Source: MED-G105 sp038522945 (lineage in GTDB: Bacteria > Pseudomonadota > Alphaproteobacteria > Caulobacterales > Parvularculaceae). From it: DNA of 64,000 bases. Location of the stretch: contig JBCBJV010000017.1 in assembly GCA_038522945.1 (NCBI GenBank), positions 13,470 through 77,469 on the forward strand, written 5' to 3'. Shown piece after piece: positions 17,872-25,440 of this stretch. Below the pieces are notes generated by a model that was given only the letters and a program-made list of their open reading frames with translations, ran no database searches and was not told the origin of the DNA. Position 1 is the first letter of the stretch. The number at the start of each line of letters is the position of its first letter. The translations under genes were made by a program, and so were the position numbers.

Positions 17872-19491
17872 TTAATCGAGGATGAACCCGATTGGTCCCT
17901 GAAGTGTCTTTTCGTCGACACCAGCATTCGTCAATCCGTATGCAGATGTCAGGCGGCCAAGCATTGCAGCTTGCATATCGCTGGCAGCGACGAATCCTTT
18001 CGTAGGATCGGTCAGCTTGCTGCCATGGGTGGGCTTAACGAGGTATGGCGTTGCGATGATCACCAGTTCCGTTTCAGCATTCTGATAATCACGGCTGCGG
18101 AACAACTGTCCCAGCACCGGTACATTTTTGAGACCAGGAATACCGTTCACCGTCTGGCGCATATTCTCTTGCAGAAGGCCACCGAGAACCAGGCTGCCAC
18201 CGGAGGGAAGCTCCACGGTCGTTTCGGCACGGCGCACATTAAAGGCCGGAATGTTCAGACCCGTGAAGACAAAAGTCGTTGGCTCAGTACCAGGATCGCC
18301 TTGTGGTTCATCGATGACACCACTGTTGACCAGGAAGTCTGTTACGTTCTGTGCGTCGTCAACAATCCCGTCGCCGTCTCGGTCAAATGTGACAACCTCA
18401 TCCGGTGGCGGTGCCGTTGGCGGAATGCCCGGAATCGTCGTTTCACTACCGTTCAGAGTGAAGTTATTCGTAGACGTTACTTCGCTGACTTCGGTTGATA
18501 CTTTGATATTGATACGCCCTTTGTCGAGCACCAGAGGCGTAAAACCGAGACCCACACCAAATTGCTTGAATTCAATCGAGATGACACCGTCTTCCTGGCC
18601 GATTGGGATTGGGAATTCACCACCTGCCAGGAAGTTGGCGGACTCACCAGAAACGGCCGTAAGGGTAGGCTCAGCAAGGGTCTTAACGATCCCGATCCGC
18701 TCCAAGGCTTGGAGGAAAGCTGAAATGCTGGATCCGTTATCGCCGATGCTCCGCGTTGCAGACAACGCAAGGCCCGCAGTACCCGCCGCACCGATGTTAG
18801 AGGCTGCCGTATCGATAAACGAGCGAGACAAGGACGCAACACCGCTCAAATCGATCCCGAGGTTTTTCGCAACAGAGCGCTGCATCTCAACGATCCGTAC
18901 TTTGAGCATCACCTGCTCACGCTGACGGATCCCCACCATGGAGACGACTTTTTCCACGTCGTCAACAAAACGAGCAGCAATATCCTTTGCGTTGGCAGCA
19001 TCGAGACTCGATTCAACGCTTCCCTTCAGAATAATATTGTCATTGATCGCTTCGGCTGTAATGCGGCTCGACGGCATCAAACGCGCTAGAAGATCTTCAA
19101 GAGCGTCCAGATCGCGCTCTACCCGGATTTCCAGGTTCAGGATTTCCCGCCCGCGTGCATCGAAGAAAAAGGCGTTGGTCTGACCTACGTCAAGGCCCAG
19201 CAAAAAGACCCGGCGCGGCGAGCGAACAACCGCATCAACCAAAGTCGGCTGGGAGACGATTACGTCAGCCGCTGCCACTGGCAGTTCAACGAGTGCCGCT
19301 TTATTCAGTGGCAGAACGATACTTTTAGAAGTCTCGTTCTCTCCCCCGTAGTTGATCTTGACGTCCCGCGACTGTGCCTCTGCCATGGTCGGCATACCAA
19401 TGGCCAGCGAGAAAGCCGCCCCAGCGAGGGCAATCATGTGCCGAATAGGCATTTTTGAGCTTGGCATTGTCATTTTCTCATGCTTCTTCAT
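17872..19491 (-). CDS. cpaC: Tad pilus outer-membrane secretin CpaC/RcpA
   Basis: 539 residues from ATG at 19491, with GGGGAA upstream; earlier in-frame codons overlap cpaB. A signal peptide ends MAEAQS. The pilus N-terminal domain follows (KSIVLPLNKAALVELPVAAADV), then a BON-like segment (INDNIILKGSVESSLDAANA), and the C-terminal secretin domain with LAEPTLTAVSGESANFLAGGEFPIPI and VELPSGGSLVLGGLLQEN. Multimers form the outer-membrane pore for the Flp pilus. A linker near 400-425 carries an Asp-rich DRDGDGIVDDAQN run that resembles a calcium-binding loop. The 149-residue protein at 22260 duplicates only the N-terminal domain. Confidence 0.94.
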   Translation of the reverse strand: MKKHEKMTMPSSKMPIRHMIALAGAAFSLAIGMPTMAEAQSRDVKINYGGENETSKSIVLPLNKAALVELPVAAADVIVSQPTLVDAVVRSPRRVFLLGLDVGQTNAFFFDARGREILNLEIRVERDLDALEDLLARLMPSSRITAEAINDNIILKGSVESSLDAANAKDIAARFVDDVEKVVSMVGIRQREQVMLKVRIVEMQRSVAKNLGIDLSGVASLSRSFIDTAASNIGAAGTAGLALSATRSIGDNGSSISAFLQALERIGIVKTLAEPTLTAVSGESANFLAGGEFPIPIGQEDGVISIEFKQFGVGLGFTPLVLDKGRINIKVSTEVSEVTSTNNFTLNGSETTIPGIPPTAPPPDEVVTFDRDGDGIVDDAQNVTDFLVNSGVIDEPQGDPGTEPTTFVFTGLNIPAFNVRRAETTVELPSGGSLVLGGLLQENMRQTVNGIPGLKNVPVLGQLFRSRDYQNAETELVIIATPYLVKPTHGSKLTDPTKGFVAASDMQAAMLGRLTSAYGLTNAGVDEKTLQGPIGFILD

Positions 19492-19519
19492 AGCGATTCC
19501 CCGGTCGCGGATTGCGAAA

Positions 19520-20260
19520 TTAAATGCGCCCATAACGAACAACATCGACATTCTGACGGGGCTGGGACTCAACTTGCCCGGTTGGTTCAAAAACACTTCG
19601 CAGCGCGAGCGTTATCTGGCCGCGTGAATTACGTGCCTTGGTAAAGAATTCTGCATCAGCAGGGCTCAATTCCAATGTCGCCGTTGCGCCGGCAATGTTT
19701 GAGGTCTCACTTTCCTCTGCATAGAAAGCATCGAGTGCGAGGACCTTTACGTCTTCAAAAAGAACAGTGACGATCGTCTCATCGGAATTTTGAGCATTTT
19801 CCGTGTAGTAGATATCAACGCGGTCGCCTGGCAGAATAAAGCCGCCAGACGCTGTCTCCGGTGAGACCCGTGTAGTGATCGCGCGCATGCCCGGTTCAAG
19901 GACCGCGGCAAGCATTCCGCTGCTTCCTGCACGGACGATTTTGCGCTCTATAAGTGGTTCACCTTCAATAATTGTGCTACGGACTACTGCTCGGTTCAAC
20001 TCGTCAATCTCAACAACACCTTCAGTTAAGTACTGCTCTGAGACATACTTTTCCGGCCAATCGACCCATTTCAGGGATTCAACGGAAAGACGGTTACCGC
20101 GTTCCAGATCGATATCTGATACCAAAACACGAACTGTTTTTTCTTCAACCTGGGTAATGATTGGCGCAATGTCTTCGGGCTCGTTACCACTCATCAGGAA
20201 GAACGCGATTAGACCTGCTACCAGCGCCACACCAATGGCTGCAATCTGACGAATGTTCAT
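19520..20260 (-). CDS. cpaB: Tad pilus assembly protein CpaB/RcpC
   Basis: 246 residues. An N-terminal span (IAAIGVALVAGLIAFFLMSG) anchors it, then comes an SAF-type domain beginning VRVLVSDIDLERGNRLSVESLKWVDWPE, followed by the conserved VLEPGMRAITTRVSPETASGGFILPGDRVDIYYT. Members are periplasmic and are thought to gate or stabilise the secretin. It precedes cpaC by 28 bases in the same operon and follows cpaA after 95 bases. Confidence 0.92.
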   Translation of the reverse strand: MNIRQIAAIGVALVAGLIAFFLMSGNEPEDIAPIITQVEEKTVRVLVSDIDLERGNRLSVESLKWVDWPEKYVSEQYLTEGVVEIDELNRAVVRSTIIEGEPLIERKIVRAGSSGMLAAVLEPGMRAITTRVSPETASGGFILPGDRVDIYYTENAQNSDETIVTVLFEDVKVLALDAFYAEESETSNIAGATATLELSPADAEFFTKARNSRGQITLALRSVFEPTGQVESQPRQNVDVVRYGRI

Positions 20261-20355
20261 TCTTGGTTACCCTTTCGAAAACTAACGCGCCCAAGACGCA
20301 CGTTCCTATCGACGACCATGACCTCAAGTCCTCAAAATCGCGTTAACTCAAAGTT

Positions 20356-20862
20356 TTAACCGCCGAACGCAATTTGAAAGAGTGGGGTTTGCGGGAATGT
20401 CCAAAGTCCGCCCGCTGATATTGCAACAGCATACGGCAACTCATGCTTGTTTTGGTGCATACGAATTAACCAAGGCGCGTGTGCGTAAACGGGTAGGACC
20501 GGCATTTTCCGGAATGCAATTAGGAAAATTGCCACCGCACCGCCCGCTAAAGCCATAGAAAACAAAAACGGTACAAACGCACTAAGTCCAATCCAAGGCG
20601 CTGCGGCAGCCAGGAGTTTTGCATCACCCCCGCCGAAAAACTTCACAGCAAAAAGTCCAAAACAAACAACAAAAACCGCAAAACCAAAGAAGGTGCTCTG
20701 AAGAACCAGCTCGCCTGGGGCGCCAAGTAAGAGCGCTGCTGGGAAGTATCCGAGCCACAACGTTAGGGAGACCCAATTCGGGATTTTAAATTCGTAAACG
20801 TCGGTTAACGCTGAAATTATGAGGCAGGCCGGAAAGATAGCCAGAAAGAAAATGCCAATCAC
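20356..20862 (-). CDS. cpaA: Prepilin peptidase CpaA/TadV
   Basis: 168 residues, an inner-membrane aspartyl peptidase of the short A24 type that trims the Flp pilin leader. The two catalytic aspartates are visible: Asp21 in ALTDVYEFKIPN and Asp80 in the FGGGDAKLL motif. About five hydrophobic spans surround them. There is no N-terminal methylase domain, as expected for Tad-type enzymes. It sits between flp and cpaB. A strong terminator separates it from flp, so it may depend on read-through or its own promoter. Confidence 0.92.
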   Translation of the reverse strand: MIGIFFLAIFPACLIISALTDVYEFKIPNWVSLTLWLGYFPAALLLGAPGELVLQSTFFGFAVFVVCFGLFAVKFFGGGDAKLLAAAAPWIGLSAFVPFLFSMALAGGAVAIFLIAFRKMPVLPVYAHAPWLIRMHQNKHELPYAVAISAGGLWTFPQTPLFQIAFGG

Positions 20863-20960
20863 GTCGGCGCTCCTTGTTCTTCAAGTTGCACCAGAGTTAC
20901 GTAAGTCAGCCTTAATTTTGAGTTATTGCCTGCGGATAAAGGCACTCACAATGATGTCAA

Positions 20961-20990
20961 AGAAAAGGGGCCCCCAAGCGGGAGCCCCTT
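20961..20990 (-). terminator. Rho-independent terminator after flp
   Basis: In the minus direction AAGGGGCtCCCGC-tt-GGGgGCCCCTT forms a near-perfect GC-rich hairpin and is followed by TTTTCTTT. It lies 25 bases beyond the flp stop. This explains how pilin message can greatly exceed that of the assembly genes, as is usual for Flp pilins. Confidence 0.85.
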
Positions 20991-21014
20991 CCAAACGCTA
21001 TGCGCTTCCGCGAT

Positions 21015-21185
21015 TTAGCGGGTAGCGAGTTCTGAATCAACTTCAGAGAACGTTGCAGACAGCTCGGTGCCGAGTGCACGAACCATAGCAATGATAGCAA
21101 CGCCGATAAGAGCTGCGATCAGGCCGTATTCGATAGCCGTTGCGCCGTTTTCATCGTTCATGAAGTTATTGAAAAGAGCTTTCAT
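21015..21185 (-). CDS. flp: Flp-family type IVb pilin
   Basis: 56 residues, the major pilin subunit. The peptide starts MKALFNNFMNDENG, a short leader with a Gly at the processing site. Next comes ATAIEYGLIAALIGVAIIAMV, with the signature Glu-Tyr pair of the Flp family at positions 5-6 of the mature protein, then a short polar tail. CpaA cleaves after the Gly. AGGAG lies 8 bases before the ATG. It is the first gene of the tad operon and has its own terminator downstream. Glu/Tyr and length are as expected for the family. Confidence 0.95.
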   Translation of the reverse strand: MKALFNNFMNDENGATAIEYGLIAALIGVAIIAMVRALGTELSATFSEVDSELATR

Positions 21186-21266
21186 TTGAGTCGACTCCTA
21201 ATTTACTACTCTTTGCACCACCAGCAGGACCACCCCCGCCAGCTTCATCGACAATGCCATCTGTCC

Positions 21267-21281
21267 GTAAACAAACATTAA
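21267..21281 (-). promoter_or_regulatory. Near-consensus CtrA-type site upstream of flp
   Basis: In the flp direction the sequence reads TTAA-TGTTTGT-TTAC, matching 7 of 8 fixed bases of the CtrA consensus TTAA-N7-TTAA. It lies about 80-95 bases upstream of the pilin ATG in an AT-rich stretch. CtrA activates pilA in Caulobacter; binding here is inferred. Confidence 0.35.
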
Positions 21282-21339
21282 AAATAAGCAGGTCTAGCAA
21301 ATTTTATTTGTAGACTGACATTCATGGTAAATTTTGTGT

Positions 21340-22062
21340 TTACTCTGCAAGCCGCTGCAGGCCATCCATGTTCGAAATAATGAGCCCCGGATACTCTCGC
21401 CGGGCCAGACCATCTTGAATGATTTGGGCAATTGACTGTGCAGCGACTGTTTCACCGACCTCTGCGGCATCAGCGAGTTCACGGTGTTTTGGCATGCGCT
21501 CAATCTTCCATAAGCCGTCGACGGGATCGCGCTGTACAATTTCCAGAAGCCTTGCAAAAACCCGCCGTTCGGGGCTTGCGTCCTGCTCAATTCGCTGGCC
21601 TTGGCTCGTTGCCAGTGTCTTGGCAAAGTGGGCCATTAAGGCTTTGGTCAAACTCGGCCGCTGACCGACAAGATGTCGGAACGCATCAGCATCAACACCA
21701 ATAACAGTGAGGCGTCGGTCCGCCAGCAAAGTGAGCCGCTCAAACTCCGAGTCTTCGATCTCAGCCACTGCAAACGGTAGAGCAAAGACGTCACCCTTGC
21801 GGTATTGATCAAAAAGCATCGCACCGGTTTCTTCATCAAGACGGCTAACACTCAGCGTGCCGTCTTCGATGATGTAGAACTCCGATCCGTCAAACTGGCC
21901 CAAGGAGAAGATTGTCTCGCCTTTTTCGTAGGCGCGGCGATCGGCAATCTCTGCGACGGCCTCCAGAACCGGGGCTTGCAGCTCGCTAAAGGGAGCGGCA
22001 ATAGCAATGTCGGCTTTGGTCACAGAATTGGTCGGCTCGGCCAGTGCGTGGGTCGCGGTCAT
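21340..22062 (-). CDS. Crp/Fnr-family transcriptional regulator
   Basis: 240 residues from ATG at 22062, preceded by AAGGAG. The cyclic-nucleotide-binding fold is clear: IADRRAYEKGETIFSLGQFDGSEFYIIEDGTLSVS, then YRKGDVFALPFAV. The C-terminal winged helix includes KHRELADAAEVGETVAAQSIAQIIQDGLARR, matching the Crp DNA-binding helix. The N-terminal cysteines needed for an Fnr iron-sulfur cluster are absent. It points toward flp on the same strand and is divergent from the orphan CpaC-N gene, so it is a candidate regulator of pilus genes or surface behaviour. Whether it binds a nucleotide cannot be judged: the usual phosphate-binding Arg motif is not obvious. Confidence 0.86.
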   Translation of the reverse strand: MTATHALAEPTNSVTKADIAIAAPFSELQAPVLEAVAEIADRRAYEKGETIFSLGQFDGSEFYIIEDGTLSVSRLDEETGAMLFDQYRKGDVFALPFAVAEIEDSEFERLTLLADRRLTVIGVDADAFRHLVGQRPSLTKALMAHFAKTLATSQGQRIEQDASPERRVFARLLEIVQRDPVDGLWKIERMPKHRELADAAEVGETVAAQSIAQIIQDGLARREYPGLIISNMDGLQRLAE

Positions 22063-22207
22063 GGGAGAGGCTCCTTTGCCGCTCCATAAACTCAGACAGG
22101 CTTTAAGGGTCAGTAAAACCTCCAATTTTATCAATTCAGGAGGGCGCTGATTTCGGCTGGAGATCGGGCAAGATCGATCGCAGCTGATCTTGGACGTTAA
22201 GGCTTCT

Positions 22208-22219
22208 TTGACCGGTCAA
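22208..22219. promoter_or_regulatory. Perfect 12-base palindrome between crp-like gene and CpaC-N gene
   Basis: TTGACCGGTCAA is a perfect palindrome about 40 bases before the ATG of the plus-strand gene. Its left half is also a good -35 box (TTGACC). It could be the site of the divergent Crp-family regulator; its half-site is close to Fnr-type TTGA, but the spacing is shorter than in E. coli sites. Confidence 0.4.
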
Positions 22220-22259
22220 CGCTAATCTCAGAAGCAAATAACCTCAAAAGGTAAGTACC

Positions 22260-22709
22260 ATGAATAAAAACATCGCAACCCTCGGACTAGCATTGACGAT
22301 GATTGCCGCACCGGCAAGCGCTCAGGAAGTCTGGATCACGATGGACTATGTGGAGCCTTACAAATTGAAGGCTGAGGCCTCCAAGATCATCGTGGGCAAC
22401 CCCGGGATCGCCGACATCCAGGTACAGGACCCTTCGAATGTCTTGCTCTTTGCGAAGTCGCCAGGAACAACGAACGTTTTTGTCCTGGATGAGTCCGGAG
22501 AGCGCATACAGAATATTGTGGTTCGCGTGCGCGCTCTCAGCGATAATGTTCTTACCATTCAACGTGGCAGCCTGCGCACCACCTATAACTGCATGAGCGT
22601 CTGCGAAGAGACCGTCACCATTGGTGATAACCAGGAAACTTTTGGCCGCGTTTCCACGCAGATCCAGCAGAAATTCCAGCAAGCAGCTGTCGGCAACGAA
22701 GGCAACTAA
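22260..22709 (+). CDS. Exported pilus-formation N-terminal domain protein
   Basis: 149 residues. A signal peptide (MNKNIATLGLALTMIAAPASA-Q) precedes a single domain of the type found at the N-terminus of CpaC: LKAEASKIIVGNPGIADIQVQDPSNVLLFAKSPGTTNVFVLDESG. The same pattern occurs in the secretin at 17872. Two cysteines (NCMSVCEETV) near residue 110-115 could form a disulfide. No secretin domain follows. It may act as an accessory periplasmic ring or stabiliser for the Tad secretin, which is inferred. AAAGG precedes the ATG, and a strong terminator follows. Confidence 0.85.
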   Translation: MNKNIATLGLALTMIAAPASAQEVWITMDYVEPYKLKAEASKIIVGNPGIADIQVQDPSNVLLFAKSPGTTNVFVLDESGERIQNIVVRVRALSDNVLTIQRGSLRTTYNCMSVCEETVTIGDNQETFGRVSTQIQQKFQQAAVGNEGN

Positions 22710-22751
22710 TGCCCACCGCCGCACCTTACTGCGACAGAATCTGAACAATTG

Positions 22752-22777
22752 GGCTCGGTTTCGCCGAGCCTTTTTTT
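22752..22777 (+). terminator. Rho-independent terminator
   Basis: GGCTCGG-tttc-... wait-free reading: GGCTCGGTTTCGCCGAGCC forms a tight seven-pair hairpin followed by seven T residues, 43 bases after the stop of the exported pilus-domain gene. It also abuts the stop codon of the ligase gene on the other strand. Confidence 0.9.
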
Positions 22778-23949
22778 CATGAGGCGTCGGTTTTTTCCGA
22801 TCGACCAAAATTATAAATACGCGGGCGTTCATGGGGTTGGAGCTTTGCCCGGCACCACTGATCAATACTACGAGCAAGGCTCTCAGTCGGCGACTTACCG
22901 CGCTCCAGCGTTATGTCCGCGATGAGACGATTATATCCGGTTGAGTTTTCGCCGGAACGAATTTCACAAGCTTCAATATCCTCATGCTCGCTAATGATCC
23001 GACCAACCCGCTCGGGAAACACATTGATGGCCCCAACCTGAACCGCACCATCCCGGCGGGGCCCTAAGCGAAACGTCCGATCACTGATCCATTCCAGCTC
23101 ATCCATGGGTGTGACATTCTTTGTTTCGCCGGAAGGCATGGTGCGCACCAGCTGGTCATTGGTCCGCGCGAGAAACTCAAACAAGACGAACGGATCGTTT
23201 GGCGAGTCTCGCCACGCGATGAGCCCACTCTCTGTTGATCCGTATAACTCTCTTTGCGCAGCAAAACCTGCTTTTCTTAGCGCACTTGCCAACTCAACCG
23301 TCATCGCCTCCCCAAAAACGACACCAACTGCATTGTCCGGCGCCTTTAGCCCTTCGCGCAGCAGGAATCGCCATTGGGTAGGCGTTGCAACAACTGCGTC
23401 CCCGAACGCCAAGCTTTCGGTCAAATCGCTGGGCTGTTTCGCGCGCGCGTCAATGGCATCAATGCGCTGGAGATTAGGGGTCAAGATCGACAAAACGAAC
23501 CCCGTTAGGGAATGCGGCGCAACCAGCGAGATCAATCGCCGGCGTCCGTAAAGGAGATTGGCGATCGCGCCCGCTTCGGCGAATACCGCGTCGGCCCTGT
23601 GTTCACAGAATTCGCTGCGGCTGTCGCGGCCGGCGGGAGTAAACCGAAAACGCTTCAAATTGAGCGTCAAGACACCGTCGATATGGTCACCCCAATTCCG
23701 GATCGAGACATCCGGCGCGTAGTCAAGCTCTGCATGATCAAAACCGAAAAAGGCAGCGACTCGTTCCGCGCACGCCTCAATTTCATTATCGTTGAGCCGC
23801 AGTTTCCCTTCCCGAACCGGCTCATCGGGGGAAAGGCTCGCTGCGGTGACATAGTCGATGTGCCGACGAAACCGGGAGGCCAGTTCATCGGCAATCAACG
23901 CACCCGTGACGGCAGCAATCTGCTCAGATCGAAGCTGAAACGCTTTCAC
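22777..23949 (-). CDS. AMP-binding acyl/aryl-CoA ligase-like protein
   Basis: 390 residues, shorter than typical ANL-superfamily ligases (500-550). The part resembling the large domain ends with LYGSTESGLIAWRD (236-249), matching the adenine-binding YGxTE motif, and RLGPRRDGAVQVGAINVFPERV resembles the hinge motif GRxDxxVxxxG. The phosphate-binding loop, usually TSGSTGxPK, reads FTPAGRDSRSEF (103-114) and so is degenerate, which may affect activity. The C-terminal lid is short and lacks a clear catalytic Lys motif. It follows pabC by 31 bases as the last gene of the pabB-pabA-pabC run, suggesting a role with an aromatic acid such as 4-aminobenzoate; that is inference. It could equally be an unrelated ligase sharing a promoter. 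Confidence 0.7.
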   Translation of the reverse strand: MKAFQLRSEQIAAVTGALIADELASRFRRHIDYVTAASLSPDEPVREGKLRLNDNEIEACAERVAAFFGFDHAELDYAPDVSIRNWGDHIDGVLTLNLKRFRFTPAGRDSRSEFCEHRADAVFAEAGAIANLLYGRRRLISLVAPHSLTGFVLSILTPNLQRIDAIDARAKQPSDLTESLAFGDAVVATPTQWRFLLREGLKAPDNAVGVVFGEAMTVELASALRKAGFAAQRELYGSTESGLIAWRDSPNDPFVLFEFLARTNDQLVRTMPSGETKNVTPMDELEWISDRTFRLGPRRDGAVQVGAINVFPERVGRIISEHEDIEACEIRSGENSTGYNRLIADITLERGKSPTESLARSIDQWCRAKLQPHERPRIYNFGRSEKTDAS

Positions 23950-23980
23950 ACACTACCTTTCCGATACCTTGAAACCACTT

Positions 23981-24874
23981 TTATCCGCCCACTCTGACAA
24001 GTTCAGTCTTCACCAATTCCGCAAAAACCGACACCATTTTCTCGTACTGGCTTTCCTGCTTGCTGGTGCGCGTTTGCGCTACCTGAGCTGACTTACTTGG
24101 TTGGCCCGACTGGCTCGACGGCATAAGGAGCGCCCCTTTCGCGATGCCCAGGAGGCTGTTGGAAAAACAAATCATACCCGATGACAAGCTTTCAAGACCT
24201 ATCTCGTCTTCTCTTATCTCCAGGCGTTCATCCTCCAACAGGCACGCGCGAACAGTTCCAGGCAGGGGCCCTGCCGATAAGGGCGGCGTCACAATCGTTC
24301 CGTCCGGCTGGATCATAAAAACATTTGCACAAGTTGAGGATACGATTTGATCGTCTGTGTTCACAATGAGTGCATCATCGGCACCCGCCAGACGAGCGGC
24401 ATGTCCGCCCATTGTATGGACGGGATAAAACCCCGGATACTTAAACCCCCACGCAGCACGTGGAGGGAGCTTATCGTCTGTATAGACAATAAAGCTCCTT
24501 TGGGGTTTTTCCGTTACGCCTTGCGCCGGTGCCATGGTGAGCACAACACTCGCGGTTTCCTGCAAAGGGGGTGCAACTCCCCGCGGAGCAACACCTCGGG
24601 ACACAGTCAAACGCAATGACGCGTACTCAGTAGGACCAGCATCCTCAATCAGGCTGTGTGCTGCCGACCAGAGGTGCTCAGCACTCGGTGACTTGGCAAA
24701 TTTAAATTTTTCCAATCCCCTTCGGAGGCGGGCCATGTGACGAGGCCAGAACAAGGGTACCCCCGCCTCAATCCTGATTGTCTCAAAGACACTATCACCC
24801 AAGGTAAAACCGCGATCGGTCACCTTTACCGCACCGTCGCCTCTATAGATTTGACCATTTATCCACTGGATCAT
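23981..24874 (-). CDS. pabC: Aminodeoxychorismate lyase-like class IV aminotransferase
   Basis: 297 residues from the ATG at 24874, which overlaps the pabA stop in ATGA. Class IV PLP enzymes include PabC (4-amino-4-deoxychorismate lyase), branched-chain and D-amino acid aminotransferases. The N-terminal INGQIY...DRGFTLGDSVFETIRI is typical. GADDALIVNTDDQIVSSTCANVFMI and TPPLSAGPLPGTVR are the cofactor-phosphate motifs. The expected PLP lysine is probably in WGFKYPGFYPVH. The C-terminal 40 residues (SGQPSKSAQVAQTRTSKQ onwards) are low complexity and not part of the core. Operon position next to pabA and pabB supports PabC over the other class IV enzymes. Confidence 0.85.
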   Translation of the reverse strand: MIQWINGQIYRGDGAVKVTDRGFTLGDSVFETIRIEAGVPLFWPRHMARLRRGLEKFKFAKSPSAEHLWSAAHSLIEDAGPTEYASLRLTVSRGVAPRGVAPPLQETASVVLTMAPAQGVTEKPQRSFIVYTDDKLPPRAAWGFKYPGFYPVHTMGGHAARLAGADDALIVNTDDQIVSSTCANVFMIQPDGTIVTPPLSAGPLPGTVRACLLEDERLEIREDEIGLESLSSGMICFSNSLLGIAKGALLMPSSQSGQPSKSAQVAQTRTSKQESQYEKMVSVFAELVKTELVRVGG

Positions 24875-25440
24875 CGCGCGGGCACCCGTAGAAAATTTTC
24901 GATCATGGTACGCCCCATTGGAGTCAAAAGTGATTCTGGATGGAATTGCATGCCGAACCAGGGCCTCTTTTGATGGCAAACTGACATGACCTCGCCTTCG
25001 TCACAGTACCCTGTAACGACTATTTCATCAGCTCCCGTAACATCTGCAATGAGAGAATGGTAGCGTCCGACCGGTGTTGGTGATGGCACATCCTTGAGAA
25101 TGCCTGTCCCGTCGTGGAGGAAAGGTGTTGCCTCCCCGTGGAGGGGCCTGCGTGCACGGACCGTCTTCCCACCAAGGGCCTCCACCAAACACTGATGGCC
25201 GAGGCACACCCCTAAGAGAGGCATCCCTGGCGGCAGAGCCGCGATCAGGGGAAGGCATAATCCTGCCTCCTCGGGCGCGTTAGGCCCTGGCGAGATGATC
25301 ACATGGCTCGCTTTTTCCATCTGCACCTTGATTAAATCCGCCTGGTCGTGGCGCACAACGCTTACCTCACCTCCAGCCTCGCGGACATAACGCGCCAGAT
25401 TGTGAACGAAGGAATCATAGTTATCGACAATGAGGATCAC
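24871..25440 (-). CDS. pabA: Aminodeoxychorismate/anthranilate synthase glutamine amidotransferase
   Basis: 189 residues, a class I glutamine amidotransferase that supplies ammonia to the chorismate-binding partner. LLGVCLGHQCL carries the nucleophile Cys79, and GMQFHPES supplies the His-Glu pair near the C-terminus. ISPGPNAPEEAG is the oxyanion-strand motif. It overlaps pabB by 4 bases upstream and pabC by 4 bases downstream, so all three are translationally coupled. PabA and TrpG are hard to separate by sequence; the partner identifies it. Confidence 0.93.
   Translation of the reverse strand: MILIVDNYDSFVHNLARYVREAGGEVSVVRHDQADLIKVQMEKASHVIISPGPNAPEEAGLCLPLIAALPPGMPLLGVCLGHQCLVEALGGKTVRARRPLHGEATPFLHDGTGILKDVPSPTPVGRYHSLIADVTGADEIVVTGYCDEGEVMSVCHQKRPWFGMQFHPESLLTPMGRTMIENFLRVPAR

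Noticed and set aside
20342..20361. TTAA-type half-sites near the cpaA/cpaB junction as a CtrA box
   Set aside because: Spacing is nine rather than seven bases and the site is far from a clear promoter, so I did not list it as a box.
21198..21260. A 20-codon frame upstream of flp reading MALSMKLAGVVLLVVQRVVN
   Set aside because: It is hydrophobic and close to the pilin start, but its ribosome site is weak, it is not obviously conserved, and hydrophobic short frames occur by chance.
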